DNA of 64,000 nt from Gnetum montanum (Eukaryota > Streptophyta > Gnetopsida > Gnetales > Gnetaceae), in assembly GCA_015680685.1 (NCBI GenBank), contig MNCI01004659.1, positions 39,122 through 103,121 on the forward strand. The letters run 5' to 3'. A model generated the notes under the pieces. That model was not told the DNA's origin, did no database searches, and saw only the letters and a list, made by a program, of their open reading frames with translations. Positions 23,401-34,255 of this stretch are shown here, in pieces. Positions within the stretch are counted from its first letter, which is position 1; each line of letters starts with the position of its first letter. Position numbers and translations under genes: made by a program.

Positions 23401-24181
23401 AGCATCATGGTATAAGAAAGCATACCCCATGGGATCATAAAAGTCATGGTAAGTTAGTGTTATGGGTTGATCCTAATTTGGTTATATCCCAAGAATCCAT
23501 CCATAAAGGATATAGTAAGGCATGTTTGGCTATAGTATTGATAACTTGATTAATACTAGGGAAAGGAAAGTCATCCTTGATAGTTGCTTTATTTAGGTCT
23601 AAGAAATCAATGCAAATATAGATACTCCCATTTTTCCTAGGGACTACCACTATGTTGGATACCCATTATGCATAATCGACAACCCTAATGAAACCTACTT
23701 GGTAGAGCTTTGAGCTTTCATTGAGAATTGCCAAGGCTAAATAAGATCTAATCATTTGCACTTTTTGCTTAACTGGTCTAATGCTAGGATCCAGTATGAT
23801 GTTGTGCTCAACTAGACATGGGTCTAGGCCCAACATATCTTCATATGACTAGGCAAATGCCTTAATGTTATTTTGTAAGACTTTAGTGATGTCTTGGACA
23901 CATTGAGGCTATAGCAAGGAAGTTAGTTTAAGGGTTTTCTCCTCGCCACTATGTGTTGTGATAGGAACCTCAACTAGATGATCTTCGATTATGTCTCCTA
24001 CTTTTAAGTCAAGGGCTTCGACTAGGCTTTTAGGCCATTCAAGATGTTTCTCTATTGAGGCTATGTGGTCTACAAGACTCTTAGGCTCAAGATCTAGGCA
24101 ATCAGGGTTAATACACTATTTAATATCACCGTGAGGTCCATGTAGACATAAAGGTAAATTGATTTGATCCCAGGTACTCAT
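20446..24181 (-). pseudogene. RE4 pol: RT, RNase H, second RNase H, integrase (broken)
   Basis: The likely start is the ATG at 24181 (MSTWDQINLPLCLHGPHGD). The RT entry block SYEDMLGLDPCLVEHNI is near 23850. The RT core shows VVPRKNGSIYICIDFLDLNK (23590-23650), PWGMLSYTMMLFGLKNA, and YIDD near 23305. RNase H follows (VEKYYLALVFSLKQWRHYL, then FDLHYISQSSIKGQA, 22540-22760). A second RNase H has MNFDGA and CTNNTAKYDGL (22300-22440). Integrase has C..CQ near 21620, then GLDIIRPI, VNGPQF (the family has DNG) and YYP.ANGQVE (21240-21530), and a C-terminal tail GPFLITRAYGNKVFK ending near 20700. The second catalytic Asp of integrase is lost. Confidence 0.87.
20583..20668. repeat. 29-bp minisatellite, copy after RE4 integrase
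   Basis: Three units of the form TAGTTTAAGGTCATGATGGACC, about 29 bp apart. Related units occur at 24418-24500 and 33950-34070, at the two ends of the cassette, in the same orientation. Confidence 0.7.
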
Positions 24182-24417
24182 ACTTTAATATTACATATCA
24201 ATAAAAAGCATATTAAGTGGCACTTGGGTAAAAGTGAATAAATAATGCTAAAATGCCATAAAAAATATGCAAATCTAATGTAATCAAGGTCATCTACGAT
24301 CATAAGATTAATTTAGAAAAGTGTAATAGAGGTGAACAAAGGTCACATAAAGGTCAAACAAGGGGAAATATAAGGAGTAAGGCTACCAATGATTAATAAA
24401 GGTAACAATTTCACCAG

Positions 24418-24500
24418 TTTAAGGCCTTAGTGGGTTGTGATAGCAATTTGTAGTCTTGGTGGACTATGATGTTAGTTTAAGGCCTTTGTGACCATGGTCA
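24418..24500. repeat. 29-bp minisatellite, left end of the cassette
   Basis: Units CCAGTTTAAGGCCTTAGTGG, a diverged unit with TCTTGGTGGACTATG, and TTAGTTTAAGGCCTTTGTG. A single further unit (TTTTGCTAGTTTTAGGCC) is at 24744. Confidence 0.65.
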
Positions 24501-24849
24501 TATGGTGTCAAACGATGGTTAGGGAAGGTCAAAACCCACTATTTGATACCATTTAAAGGTAAAAAAAAAAGACAAATAGAGCTATAATAAGGTAAACAAT
24601 GAACATATAAGGCTATATAGAGGTCATAGAAGGTCAACAAGGTCATCAGGGCAACATAAGTCCAGAGATAAGTCAAAATATTATGCAATAAGGCAAAAAT
24701 CAAGTAAAATAGGCCACATATGATAAAATATAGGCAAAAAATGGTTATGTTTTGCTAGTTTTAGGCCTTACAGGCCATGTTTTAAGGATGAAAGGCTATT
24801 AGGTGGGTTCATGCATTAATCAAGGTTGTTTCTAGGCTATTTAGATCTA

Positions 24850-27800
24850 AAAATCTAGTGTTTTGAGGCTTCTACACTGGGCTCAATGTGGAAATAGGGG
24901 TGCTTAGTATGGAGAATAAGGAAAATAGATTTTGGGATGCTCAGAGATCCAAAATTAAGGTCTTGGAACCTTCCCAAGGTAGCGTAGGGTTAGATCCATC
25001 AAAATTAGGCTCCTTGGAGGTTTGTAAAGGCCAAAAAGTAGGTTCTAAAGTCTTCCCCCCTTGTTTCCACTTTGGCTAGCATGGAAAAGAGGGGGATTCA
25101 ACATGGGAACAAAAATACAAGCAAAAATAAGATCAAACATGGTCAAACAAGTAGCTAGAGTCCAGATCTAGAACTTATACATATCTCAACTTTGTTTTGA
25201 GGCAATTTGAGGTCATTTTAAGGGTTTATAGGTGTTGAAATTACTTCCCCTCCTTTTTCCACATTGCACATAGTATCCTTAGAATAGAAAAATAAGGGAA
25301 CACTTATGAATTTAGAGAGATTTTGGGGCACATTGATTAGGTTTCTAGGTTCCTAGGGTTGCAAACTTTGATTTTGCAAGTTTCTAGCTGATTTTGGGCA
25401 TGTTTGAAGGTTGTCTAAGGGTACTTAAAGTCATCCCCCCTATTCCACACTAGGGGAGTTACTCCAGCATGGAATAATGGGGGGAATAGGTTTTGAAGGT
25501 TGAAATGAGGTCAAACATGCAAAATCTTGAGGTTATAAGGTCTTGGGCTTCTTTAGTGAAGATATTTGACTTCTAGGAGTGTCATCTTGCCTCAAAAAGT
25601 GGAAAAGCAACTTTTCCCCCTTGTTTCTACACTAGGGAAGTTAATCTAGTGTGGAGGAAGCAAGAATATTAGATCTAGGCCAATTTAGATCATAATCAAT
25701 TATGCATGTTACCTTCCGGAGTTGCCAATCCATGTCAAAATTTAGTAGTTTTTGGCATCAGTAAGTGTTTGTTTAGCTTCCCCCCTTTCTTCAACGTTGG
25801 GATAGAGAGCTAAGTGTGGAAAAAAAAAGGGGAATGGATTTTTGGCTATTTGGAATCAATTTTGTGAAGTTTAAAGGTTTCAGTAACTGCTACAAGGGTT
25901 ATAGAGTGCATGAAAGGTCACTTGGTGTTATTCTAATGTGTTTAAGAGTCTCAAACTAGTCCCCCCTTTAGTTTCCATGCTAGGGATGCCACCCTCAACA
26001 TGGAAGAACCATGCAACTCAAATATAGAGCAATTTTATCTCCATCAACTTTGCATGTCAACCTTTGAGGCTATTAGGATCAAGGACTAGATTTTAGTGTT
26101 AAGTTTTGGCACATTTGAGTGTTTCTAAGTGTTTTTTGGACTTCCCCCCTTCTTTCCACACTAGGGATGGAGAGTTCAACATGTAAAACAAGGGGGGATG
26201 GATTTTTGGCCTTTCGACATCAATTTCTTGAATTTTGAAAGCTCCAAATGATGTCGATAAGGTCCTAGAGTGCATATTAGCTTGGTTAATGTTATTCTAA
26301 GGTAATTCTAGATTTCAAATGGATTTTCCTATTAATTTCCATGCTAATTAGCATGGAAGGGGAAATTCCTAGTGTGGAGATATCATAAAACTTAGATCTA
26401 GCATAGTTTTAACTTTAATCAATTGTGCATGTCAGCTTTCGAGGTTACTAGGGTTGAAGACTAGGGTTTGGAGTTAAAACTAGTCATTTAAAAGGTTTTT
26501 TTAAAGTAGTTTTTGGACTTCCCATTTTTTCCATGCTAGGCCTTCCATGCTGAGTGTGAAAATTTTTTTGGGGGGGGGGGGATATGGATGGGGATGGGGA
26601 AAATCTTTTTGGTACTTTATGATCAGTTTTAATCATGCATGTAGGCTTTTGAGGGTACTAGCGATGATGGTTAATGCCTGGTCTCAAAATTTGGTTGTCT
26701 TGAAGGTTGATGAGTGGTTTTTTGGATTCCCCCCTTTTTTTCACACTAGGGCTTCCATGCGAAACCTAGAAAATTGGGGAAAAGCTTTTTGGTCATTTTT
26801 TACCACTCTTAACCATGCATGTAGGTTTCTAAGGTTGTCAATGTTGACTATTACTACTTGATGTCAAAATTTGATTATTTCAAGGGTTATAAAGAATTTT
26901 TTGAACTTCCCCCATTTTCAATGCTAAGGCTTCCATGCTCAACATGGAAAAATGGGAAACAAATTTTTGATCTTCTATGATAACTTTCGAACATGCATGC
27001 GCATTCACAAGGTTACTGGCATTGCCTGCTACCATGTAGCATTGAATTGTGACTATTTCAAGGGTCATAAGACATCTTTTGAACTTCCCCACATTTTTCC
27101 ACATTGTGGCTTCCATGCTTAGCATGGAAAATTGGGGGGGAAAGCCTTTTTGATCATTTTTGGTCAATTTAGCCTTACATGAGTGCTCACAGGGTTGTTG
27201 GCATTAGCCATTAATGCCTAAGGTCAAGATTTGGTTATTTTTGGGGTTCTGAGGGGGTTTTTAGGTTTTACCCATTCTCATGCTAAGGGTGGAAGGCTGA
27301 GCATGGAAGAGGTCCCCCTCAATGGAAAAAGTAAGATCTAGGCCAAATCAATAATCAATCAACCATGCATGTCAACCTCAGGGGTTGCCGGTGTCAATGG
27401 TCAATGTTGGGTGTTAAGATTTGATAGTTTGGAGGCTTTTAAGTGTCTCATGCAATCTTCCCCCTTTCCTCCAAATTGGAAATGGTGGCCCCAACATGGA
27501 TGAGAGGGGGATGATAGATTTGTACCATTTTTGATCCATTTTGGTGCTTTCAAAATCTCTAGAGGGTTTTGGCAGAGTCTAGGGGTCACTGAGCATTAAG
27601 AAATGGTCATTAGGTTACCAATTAGGGTCGATTTTGGCTTCCCCCATCTATCCACATTGAGGACAAGAGGCTCAACATTGAAGAAGCCTTCCTTAGCATG
27701 GAACACATCAAATCCTATATTTTGACTAGTTTTAACTAGGTTTGGTGAGGTTCTGAGGCTACCAAAGATGTTTAGAGGGGTTCTAGGTCATGTGGGGCCC

Positions 27801-28260
27801 ACTTTGGGGGTCAAACTTATGCTAGATGAGTGTTTGGAGGTAAGAGTGATTGTTTCCCCCCTTCTTCTATGCTGGGAACTATTGCCCTAGCATGGAAATC
27901 CATGATACCTAGCCTTGCTCATGTTTTGCCCACATTTGAAAACTCAAGGTTGAAAAAGGTAAGTCTAGGTTACTAAAAATGGAAAGATGTTGTAATGCTA
28001 ATGAATTTGTAAAAGAATGGGCATGTTTTCACATTGGGCATGGCATTCCTAATTTGGAAATATTAAATCAAGGTTTTTCATAATGTTTGAAGTGTCAAAA
28101 TTGGGAAAAAATCTCAACATTGATGTAAATTTTGGCCAAAAGGGCTGGTGCAGGGTGGGGCCCACAATCCAAAAATTTAAAATTTTAAAAAGTGAAGTTG
28201 TTTCCCCGCTAAAACCAATTTGAACTAGAATTTCCCCCCTTTTTCTTTAGTGCACTTATA
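24850..28260. repeat. Degenerate ~186-bp tandem array (about 16 units)
   Basis: Each unit carries a pyrimidine run followed by a palindrome-like half: CTTCCCCCCTTTTTCCACACT, then AGGG, then TAGCATGG with GGGG after it. Anchors lie near 25054, 25240, 25430, 25610, 25780, 25960, 26145, 26320, 26518, 26725, 26905, 27085, 27265, 27460, 27640 and 27850, a mean spacing of 186 bp. A diverged unit continues near 28232. Between anchors, blocks such as TTTGGTTATTT and ATGCATG recur. The anchor also resembles the RE4 LTR minisatellite. The G run at 26567-26580 lies in one unit. Confidence 0.8.
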
Positions 28261-28311
28261 GTCATGGTGCACTGAATTAGCAGGTGAGGTTTCATTTAGG
28301 TTTTAGATGGG

Positions 28312-28320
28312 TTTTATAAG
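28312..28320 (+). promoter_or_regulatory. Candidate TATA box of the antisense cassette gene
   Basis: TTTTATAAG lies about 190 bases before the ATG at 28506. The surrounding sequence still carries array-type motifs, so the array may be part of the promoter region. This is weak evidence on its own. Confidence 0.35.
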
Positions 28321-28505
28321 TCAAATTTTGTAAATTTTGATCATAATTATTATCTTTCAACAATAGAACATTGGAAGAGAGCCTTGATAGAGATTCTTGT
28401 GGTAGCCACAATTAATCTTCAGCATGGAAGCCTCCCATCTCCCTTGTAGCCAACGTAGAACTCCCATCTTCTCCTAATTTCCCTCTTTCTCAACGTTGAG
28501 CCTGC

Positions 28506-31500
28506 ATGGCACCAAAACATAGAGGAGAAAAGAGCAAGAACCCCATGATCTAGAGGATGGATGAGCATTCAAGGGAGTTATCAAAGGTTCCTAGGCCTAT
28601 CTTCTTCAAGCTCCATCAGTCACTACCCCAAGGTAGGCAATTCCACTTATTTTTGCCTTTGTTTTTTGTAATTTAGTTTTTTGCTTTTTAGATGTTGAGG
28701 CCATTTTTTAAGATCTACTCCAGTAGGGGGATTAAAATGGAATTTTTAAAAAATCCCATCTCCTATTTTGGTTGCTCTCCTGCAAATCTATAGTTGTTTT
28801 ATGTCTTTATCTTTTGCAAATTTGATTTTGAAAATAGGGCTTATTGTTTTGTGCTTTTCCCTCAAAATCTGAGGTATGGCTATTTTTTTCAAATATTGGC
28901 CTTAGAATTTGTTAAAATTAAATTTTAACAAAATCCTACCCTATTATTTTGATGCAAATTTAAATGGGTTTTAATGGTTTTGGCTATTTTGACTATTTTA
29001 ATGGCTATATGGAATTTGAGCTTTGGGATTTTTAAGGTTTTGCTATGAAAAAGAAATCCAAGTTATATATATTTTCTCAATAAAATGGTTGCATATTTTT
29101 GAAATTAAAGATTATGGGTTTGTAGCCCTTTGTTTAAGCTTTCCTATGGTTGTTGTATTATTTAATTTGACTTTGAAATTAGGAAGTTATGTCTGTTTTC
29201 CTAACATTGTGCAAGTTGTTTGTGCCACTTTTGTAATTTCATGTAGATTTGTGAAAATTTCATAAAACAATGACAAAGGATTTTACTATTTTATAGTCAT
29301 GGCTACATGGCCTTTGGCTTCAACTTTCCAATGGAGGTGGAATCACTTTGATTGGACTTAAAATGATTTTTTTATGATTTTTTTTGCTATGGTTGTGTGA
29401 ATCATGGCAAAACTCATGGTTATAATACATTTCCCAAAATAGAAGTGGTTGATATGCTTAATTTTTTTGTCTTAAGAAGTGTAAAATATTTTTTCTATTT
29501 AAAATAAATTTTTATTATGGCTTCATGGATTTTTCTAAGTCTATCATGCTTTTTTCTAAATTTGTGCATAGTTTAGATGTTTTTCCAAATTTATGCATCC
29601 TTTGCATAATTTAGATGCTTACTTTTTTCTAAATTTATGCACAATTTAGATAAATTTTCCTAAATTTATGCATAATTTAGACTAAGATATAATTTTGGCT
29701 ATAAGGCTATAAAATACGGTAATAATGGATTTCTCAAGTTAATTTAGATAAACATCTAAGGGTTTGTTATAGAGGCTAATTTCACCTCTGACTTAGGAAG
29801 TTTTTTCTAAATTTATTGAGAAATTCCAATTGGTCATGATGCAAGGATATGCTAGGTTGTAATAATTTTTTCTTGTGAAGTCACTTAGACTAATTTAGAT
29901 AAACACCTTAGAGCTTTTTATAGAGGCTAATTTCACCTTTGACTAGATGTTTTGTCTAAATTTGCTAAGTAACTCTAATAGGTTGTATTGTCTTTTTCTT
30001 TAACAAGTTGTAATATTCCTTAAGCCAATTTATAGAAACACCTCAGAGCTTTTGACAGAGACTAATTTCACATTTGACTAGATGTTTTTTCTAAATTGTT
30101 AAGAAATTATAAATGGTCACAATGTTTTTGTTTTATTTCATGCAAGGTCTTCTTGAGCCCTATTATCATTATAGTGGAGTTGGTTTACATTTTGTGCTAT
30201 ATTAGTCATCTCAAGACTAGTACTCCACCACATGACATGCTCCTTGGAAAGCTTTCATTGTGGTTTCGACCTAGGACAAGGGACTTCCTTGCCTACCTCC
30301 TTAGGGACTTCAATGTGATGTTGTGGTTACACTTGTCCATGAATGAAGCCAAGATTGTTGTGGAAACCCTATTGCCTCAGGCATCTAGACTGATTACCAG
30401 GTATATTACTGATAAAGTAGTTCCTAAGACCACATGGGGACCTGCAAATGTTGTAAGTTCACGCTACCTTTCAATGATCTAGATGATGCCAAAGTATAGT
30501 CAGTACAATACCAACAATACCCTAATGGTGGTGCATAGAGCCCACACATTATTCTAGAACCCACCTGGCATTGTGTATCATCTACAGGGGTAAGCATGGT
30601 TATTGTAACATTTTTATGATTTTGGCTTGATTACCTTACCTAACTTTATTAATTTAACTTCTTGTAGGTACAAGGTCAATGATTAGGGCTTGATCATTAA
30701 TGACCAAATCCTACTAGTGGCTCAAATTTCTTTAGATGAATTTACCAAGAGTCCCCAAAATAGAGCTACTATGTATCAATAGTTTAGAGGGGACTTTGAT
30801 GAATATGCTTTCCTATTTAACCTTATATACAAGAAGTGCAAGGATGATAAGATGATGCACAACTAGTGTGTAGATGCCAATAGCATGGATTAGAGCCTTT
30901 TAGCTAGAACCTCCACATCGCAAAAGAAAAGTACAGGTAAACATATGGCTTCTAGTGTTTTATGGTGTTAATTATTTTGTTGGCTTTCTTGGTTGTTGAA
31001 ATTTCTCATATGGATGCTAACCTTTGGTTATTACTTCACAGGACCTTCCATCTCAATTGATGTCACAATACCACTTTCATGTTCACATCATGAAAAAACC
31101 CTCATCCTAAAGTTTGGTGATGTGGTGTCAATGCAGGAGTGGCTAAAGGGGTAAGCACCTAGATACATTCAAGCAAACATCCAATGTGTAGGTTTTCTTG
31201 ATGTATTTATGGCACCTATTCCTTCCATTCCCACTGCAGAGGTGTTGAATGTTATCAACTCCTTTGATGAAGAGGTTGATTGCTTTAGCACCATCATTCA
31301 AGGTATTAAGGTGAATATTGATGTAGGTGTTGGCCTCTTTCATGACTTGTTTTCTGTCCTTACTAATGGGGCCAAGGTTCCTACTAGGATAGTGAGGGAA
31401 TTAGGCTATCATGAGGAAGTTCTAGAGTGGCTTGGTGCTAGCATGGGCCATTCTAGAATTTTGATGGATAGCTTTAGAAACCCTGATGCAAAGGAATCAT

Positions 31501-33640
31501 ATCCTTTGTTTAGGTCTCATGCATTCCCCAAACTACTATCACAACAGAAGGTAATCAGCCTAGCACAAGGATGGACCTTTAAGAAGGTCTTGATGAAGGG
31601 CATCAAATTTGATTGGCCTATTGCTTTGGCTATTGGGCTTTTAGAGGAGATTTGTAGACTTTGTGTTGATACCTCTACAATAAGCCATATGCACTTTGCA
31701 TTTTTTCCAAGTTATCTAAAGAGGTTTGCAAAGTTTTTGGTGGTGTATAGGAATGGACGATGGATTTCCCAAGATCCAAGCCAACTTTCTAGGGCTTAAA
31801 TAAAGCACATTTATCCAATAGTGTAGGCCTAGAACCCACTAGATGGGTGAGATGAGACATTATCCATCACCATGAAGAATCTTGATGTTAGGTAGTATGA
31901 GTCTCTTGATAGTACTGAAGATGATGAGCCCCTCTCATTTCTTGCTAGTGTTCAACATGCCAAACGATGGCGCATGGAGGCCAAAGGGATAGCTAAAGAG
32001 AAACTCAAGAGGCCTATGGAGGAGGCACCCCCAGCATCAAATCAACCCACCCAAAAGAAGCTTATTTTTAAGCTTAAGCCATCACAACAGGTAGTCACAA
32101 GTATGATTTTTTTAACTTTGGCTATTTTATGTTTTAAAAATTTTGCTGCTACTTTATGGTTTTATGTGTTGAATGGTTTTCGATGTGCTATGCTTATAGA
32201 TAAGTGTTAAGTTATAGTAGTTGAACAAAGGCATGTAGAAGAGGCACTCCTAAAGCAACCTATGGTTGAAGGACTCTTTGATGTAGGTATAGACGATTTA
32301 GATGCCTTGTTTGGTGAGGTGATACCAGGTACCTCTTCGATCATCACCCCAGAGGAGGAGGAGGAGGAAGAAGTAGGTATGCTTGTGCTTCACTATTTTT
32401 GTTATATCTTATTGTTTATATTTGGTTATCATCCTAACCTTTCGATGATTTTTATGCTTATCATAGTTCCTAAGCCACCAGAGCAAGCTCCCATCCTTGA
32501 GTTTTGTGTGAAACCATGGGTAGAGACTCTAGACAAATTGGAGTTCTTGCATGGAATGGCTAAGGACATCATTGATTGATTACATCAGGTTGCACCTAAG
32601 ATAGGTAAGAATTTTGTTTTATGTACTTTGGTCATAGGCTTTGTTTGCATTATGGCTATTTAAGGTTGTGTCTTATGGTTGTATTTTATGCTTTGTGTAG
32701 TACCATCCATGGAGCAGGACTCTAGCAGAGACATGGAGGTAGAATCCTTTCCTAGACTTCCCTCTAACATTTCTAGTGTACCATGAAGTTGTATGACACT
32801 ACCACTAATTTAGCAATGTCGTGTGTAAAAGCTTCATGGTAGCTAGAGAGGTTAGAAGAATCCCTATGGTAGGAAGTTGTGGCCTTGAGGGAAAAGGTTC
32901 AAAGGCAAGAGGATATGATTACAAATCTCTGAGATCATAAAGCCTTTTTGGAAGCCCAAGTGGCTAACTTAAGGAAGTTATGGACCAAGGAGATCACTTG
33001 GGCTTGCTATTGATTTAGGACAAAGTAGCAGTCCTATGGGAGATGGTGGAGCAACATATGTAGATGGACCTCATTTCTTAAAAGGTCAAGGATTGGAAGG
33101 ATCACTACACTTGGGTCTTGGAGTGGGGAAAGATACAAAAGGCCCACAAGAGTCTATTGAATGGCACAAGAGAGAGCTATTCATTTAGGGGATCCAAGTA
33201 GAGAGTGCTTATCAACATTTTGAAAGCACTCTCAAGCTGGAGCAATCCCCTACTCTTCATATCACTACCATTGTGGCTGAGACTACTACAAATGTTGTTA
33301 CTCATGAGCCTTCTACTTTGACTCCTATAGATAGATCTGACATTCTTTTTGGCATTGATCTTGGGGATGTTGAATAGGTCAACATGATGGAGAACTAGAT
33401 CCTCCATTGTTTGGAGAATGGCCTTCTCCATCTACCCCTAGAAGTGATGGAGCCAAACTCTCCACAGGTTTGATCTATTTTATGTTTTAGTTTTTGTTTT
33501 AAGTCATAATTTTGGCTATGGGTTACTAACTAGCTATATGTTGTTGCATTTTAGGCCTTGGGAGACATTGGTGGCCCTAGTAGTGAGGGTGGGAATGACC
33601 CACCACTTCCTCCTCTAGATGCCACTCAGCAACCTGCTTC
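28506..33640 (+). pseudogene. Antisense multi-exon gene inside RE4, product unknown
   Basis: Exons read on the plus strand, opposite to RE4: 28506-28632 (MAPKHRGEKSKN...), about 30166-30589, 30668-30936, 31042-32100, 32218-32376, 32467-32604, 32701-33470 and from 33556. Joins use GT-AG and keep phase, for example 30589/30668, 30936/31042, 32100/32218 and 32376/32467. Exon 4 has 196 codons open from 31209 (EWLGASMGHSRILMD, FFPSYLKRFAKFLVVYRNGR). Exon 5 ends in a Glu run. Exon 7 looks like a coiled coil (LEAQVANLRKLW) after a frameshift near 32785. Remaining stops are mostly TAG. I do not recognise the protein. Tat elements can carry antisense accessory ORFs, usually between pol and the 3' LTR, not here. 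Intron 1 (about 1.5 kb) and the last exon end are the least certain. Confidence 0.6.
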
Positions 33641-33949
33641 AATTGAGCTTGTTTTTGTTTTTATGTTGATAGCTATGGTTAGCCAAAACTATGTTATGGA
33701 TGGTTATTCTTTGGCATCACTGCTACTCATTGTGGTTATGGCTATATGTTATGGGCATTTAATTTTAAATTTAAATATTGGTTTTAGTTTGGCTATATGC
33801 ATCTATAGTGATAAATGTTGTAAATGTGGCTATATTGACATTTTGGTTGTAACATTAAATTGATGCAATAATAGACTAAACAAAAAGAGATATAATAATG
33901 AAAGGAATTTTTGCTAGTTTTAGGCCATCATAGGCATGGGTTATATAGT

Positions 33950-34070
33950 TTTTCCAGTTTAAGGCCATGACAGGCCATAATGCCAACTTAACATCTTAGT
34001 AGATGAGCATGCCAATTTAAGGTCACAGTGGACCATAGTGCTAGTTTTAGGCCTTAGTGGACCATTTTTG
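33950..34070. repeat. 29-bp minisatellite, right end of the cassette
   Basis: Four units about 29 bp apart: CCAGTTTAAGGCCATGACAGG, CCAACTTAACATCTTAGTAG, CCAATTTAAGGTCACAGTGG and CTAGTTTTAGGCCTTAGTGG. A related unit is at 33915. Confidence 0.75.
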
Positions 34071-34255
34071 AAAGAGATGGTTTTTTAATGTTTAAAACAT
34101 AAGAAAAAATAAAAAAAGGTTGTAACAAATAGGTAACACTACAAATAAATTTATGGCTACATGCATAGGCTATGTGCATAAAAAAGATATAATAAATTGC
34201 AAAAAAAAAAAAGGTCATTTGGCTATCGTGGCATTTTGTGATTAAGGCATGGGAA

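Larger units (their letters stand above)
24182..34255. other. ~10-kb cassette between RE4 protease and RT
   Basis: RE4's protease ends near 34480 and its RT ORF starts at 24181; this segment separates them. From left to right it holds an A-rich stretch with the 29-bp minisatellite (24190-24850), the ~186-bp array (24850-28260), a plus-strand spliced gene (28506-33640), and a second A-rich stretch with the minisatellite (33850-34255). The two flanking stretches share the minisatellite, the TTTTGCTAGTTTTAGGCC motif and A-rich GGCTATA-containing DNA, so they are degenerate direct repeats. No own target-site duplication or terminal repeat was found. Ogre elements have an intron at this point, so the cassette may occupy an enlarged intron. 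Confidence 0.65.

Noticed and set aside
26567-26580. Long G run, also G run at 40187-40200 and C run at 20208-20218
   Set aside because: They lie in G- or C-rich repeat units and may be slippage or base-calling error; not treated as separate features.
24850-28260. CRISPR-like or other regular short-repeat array
   Set aside because: Units are about 186 bp and diverged, with no short identical repeats and unique spacers; this is a satellite-like array in a plant element.
31143-31343. 66-codon minus-strand open frame
   Set aside because: It is opposite exon 4 of the cassette gene, whose plus-strand frame is much longer and phase-linked to its neighbours.
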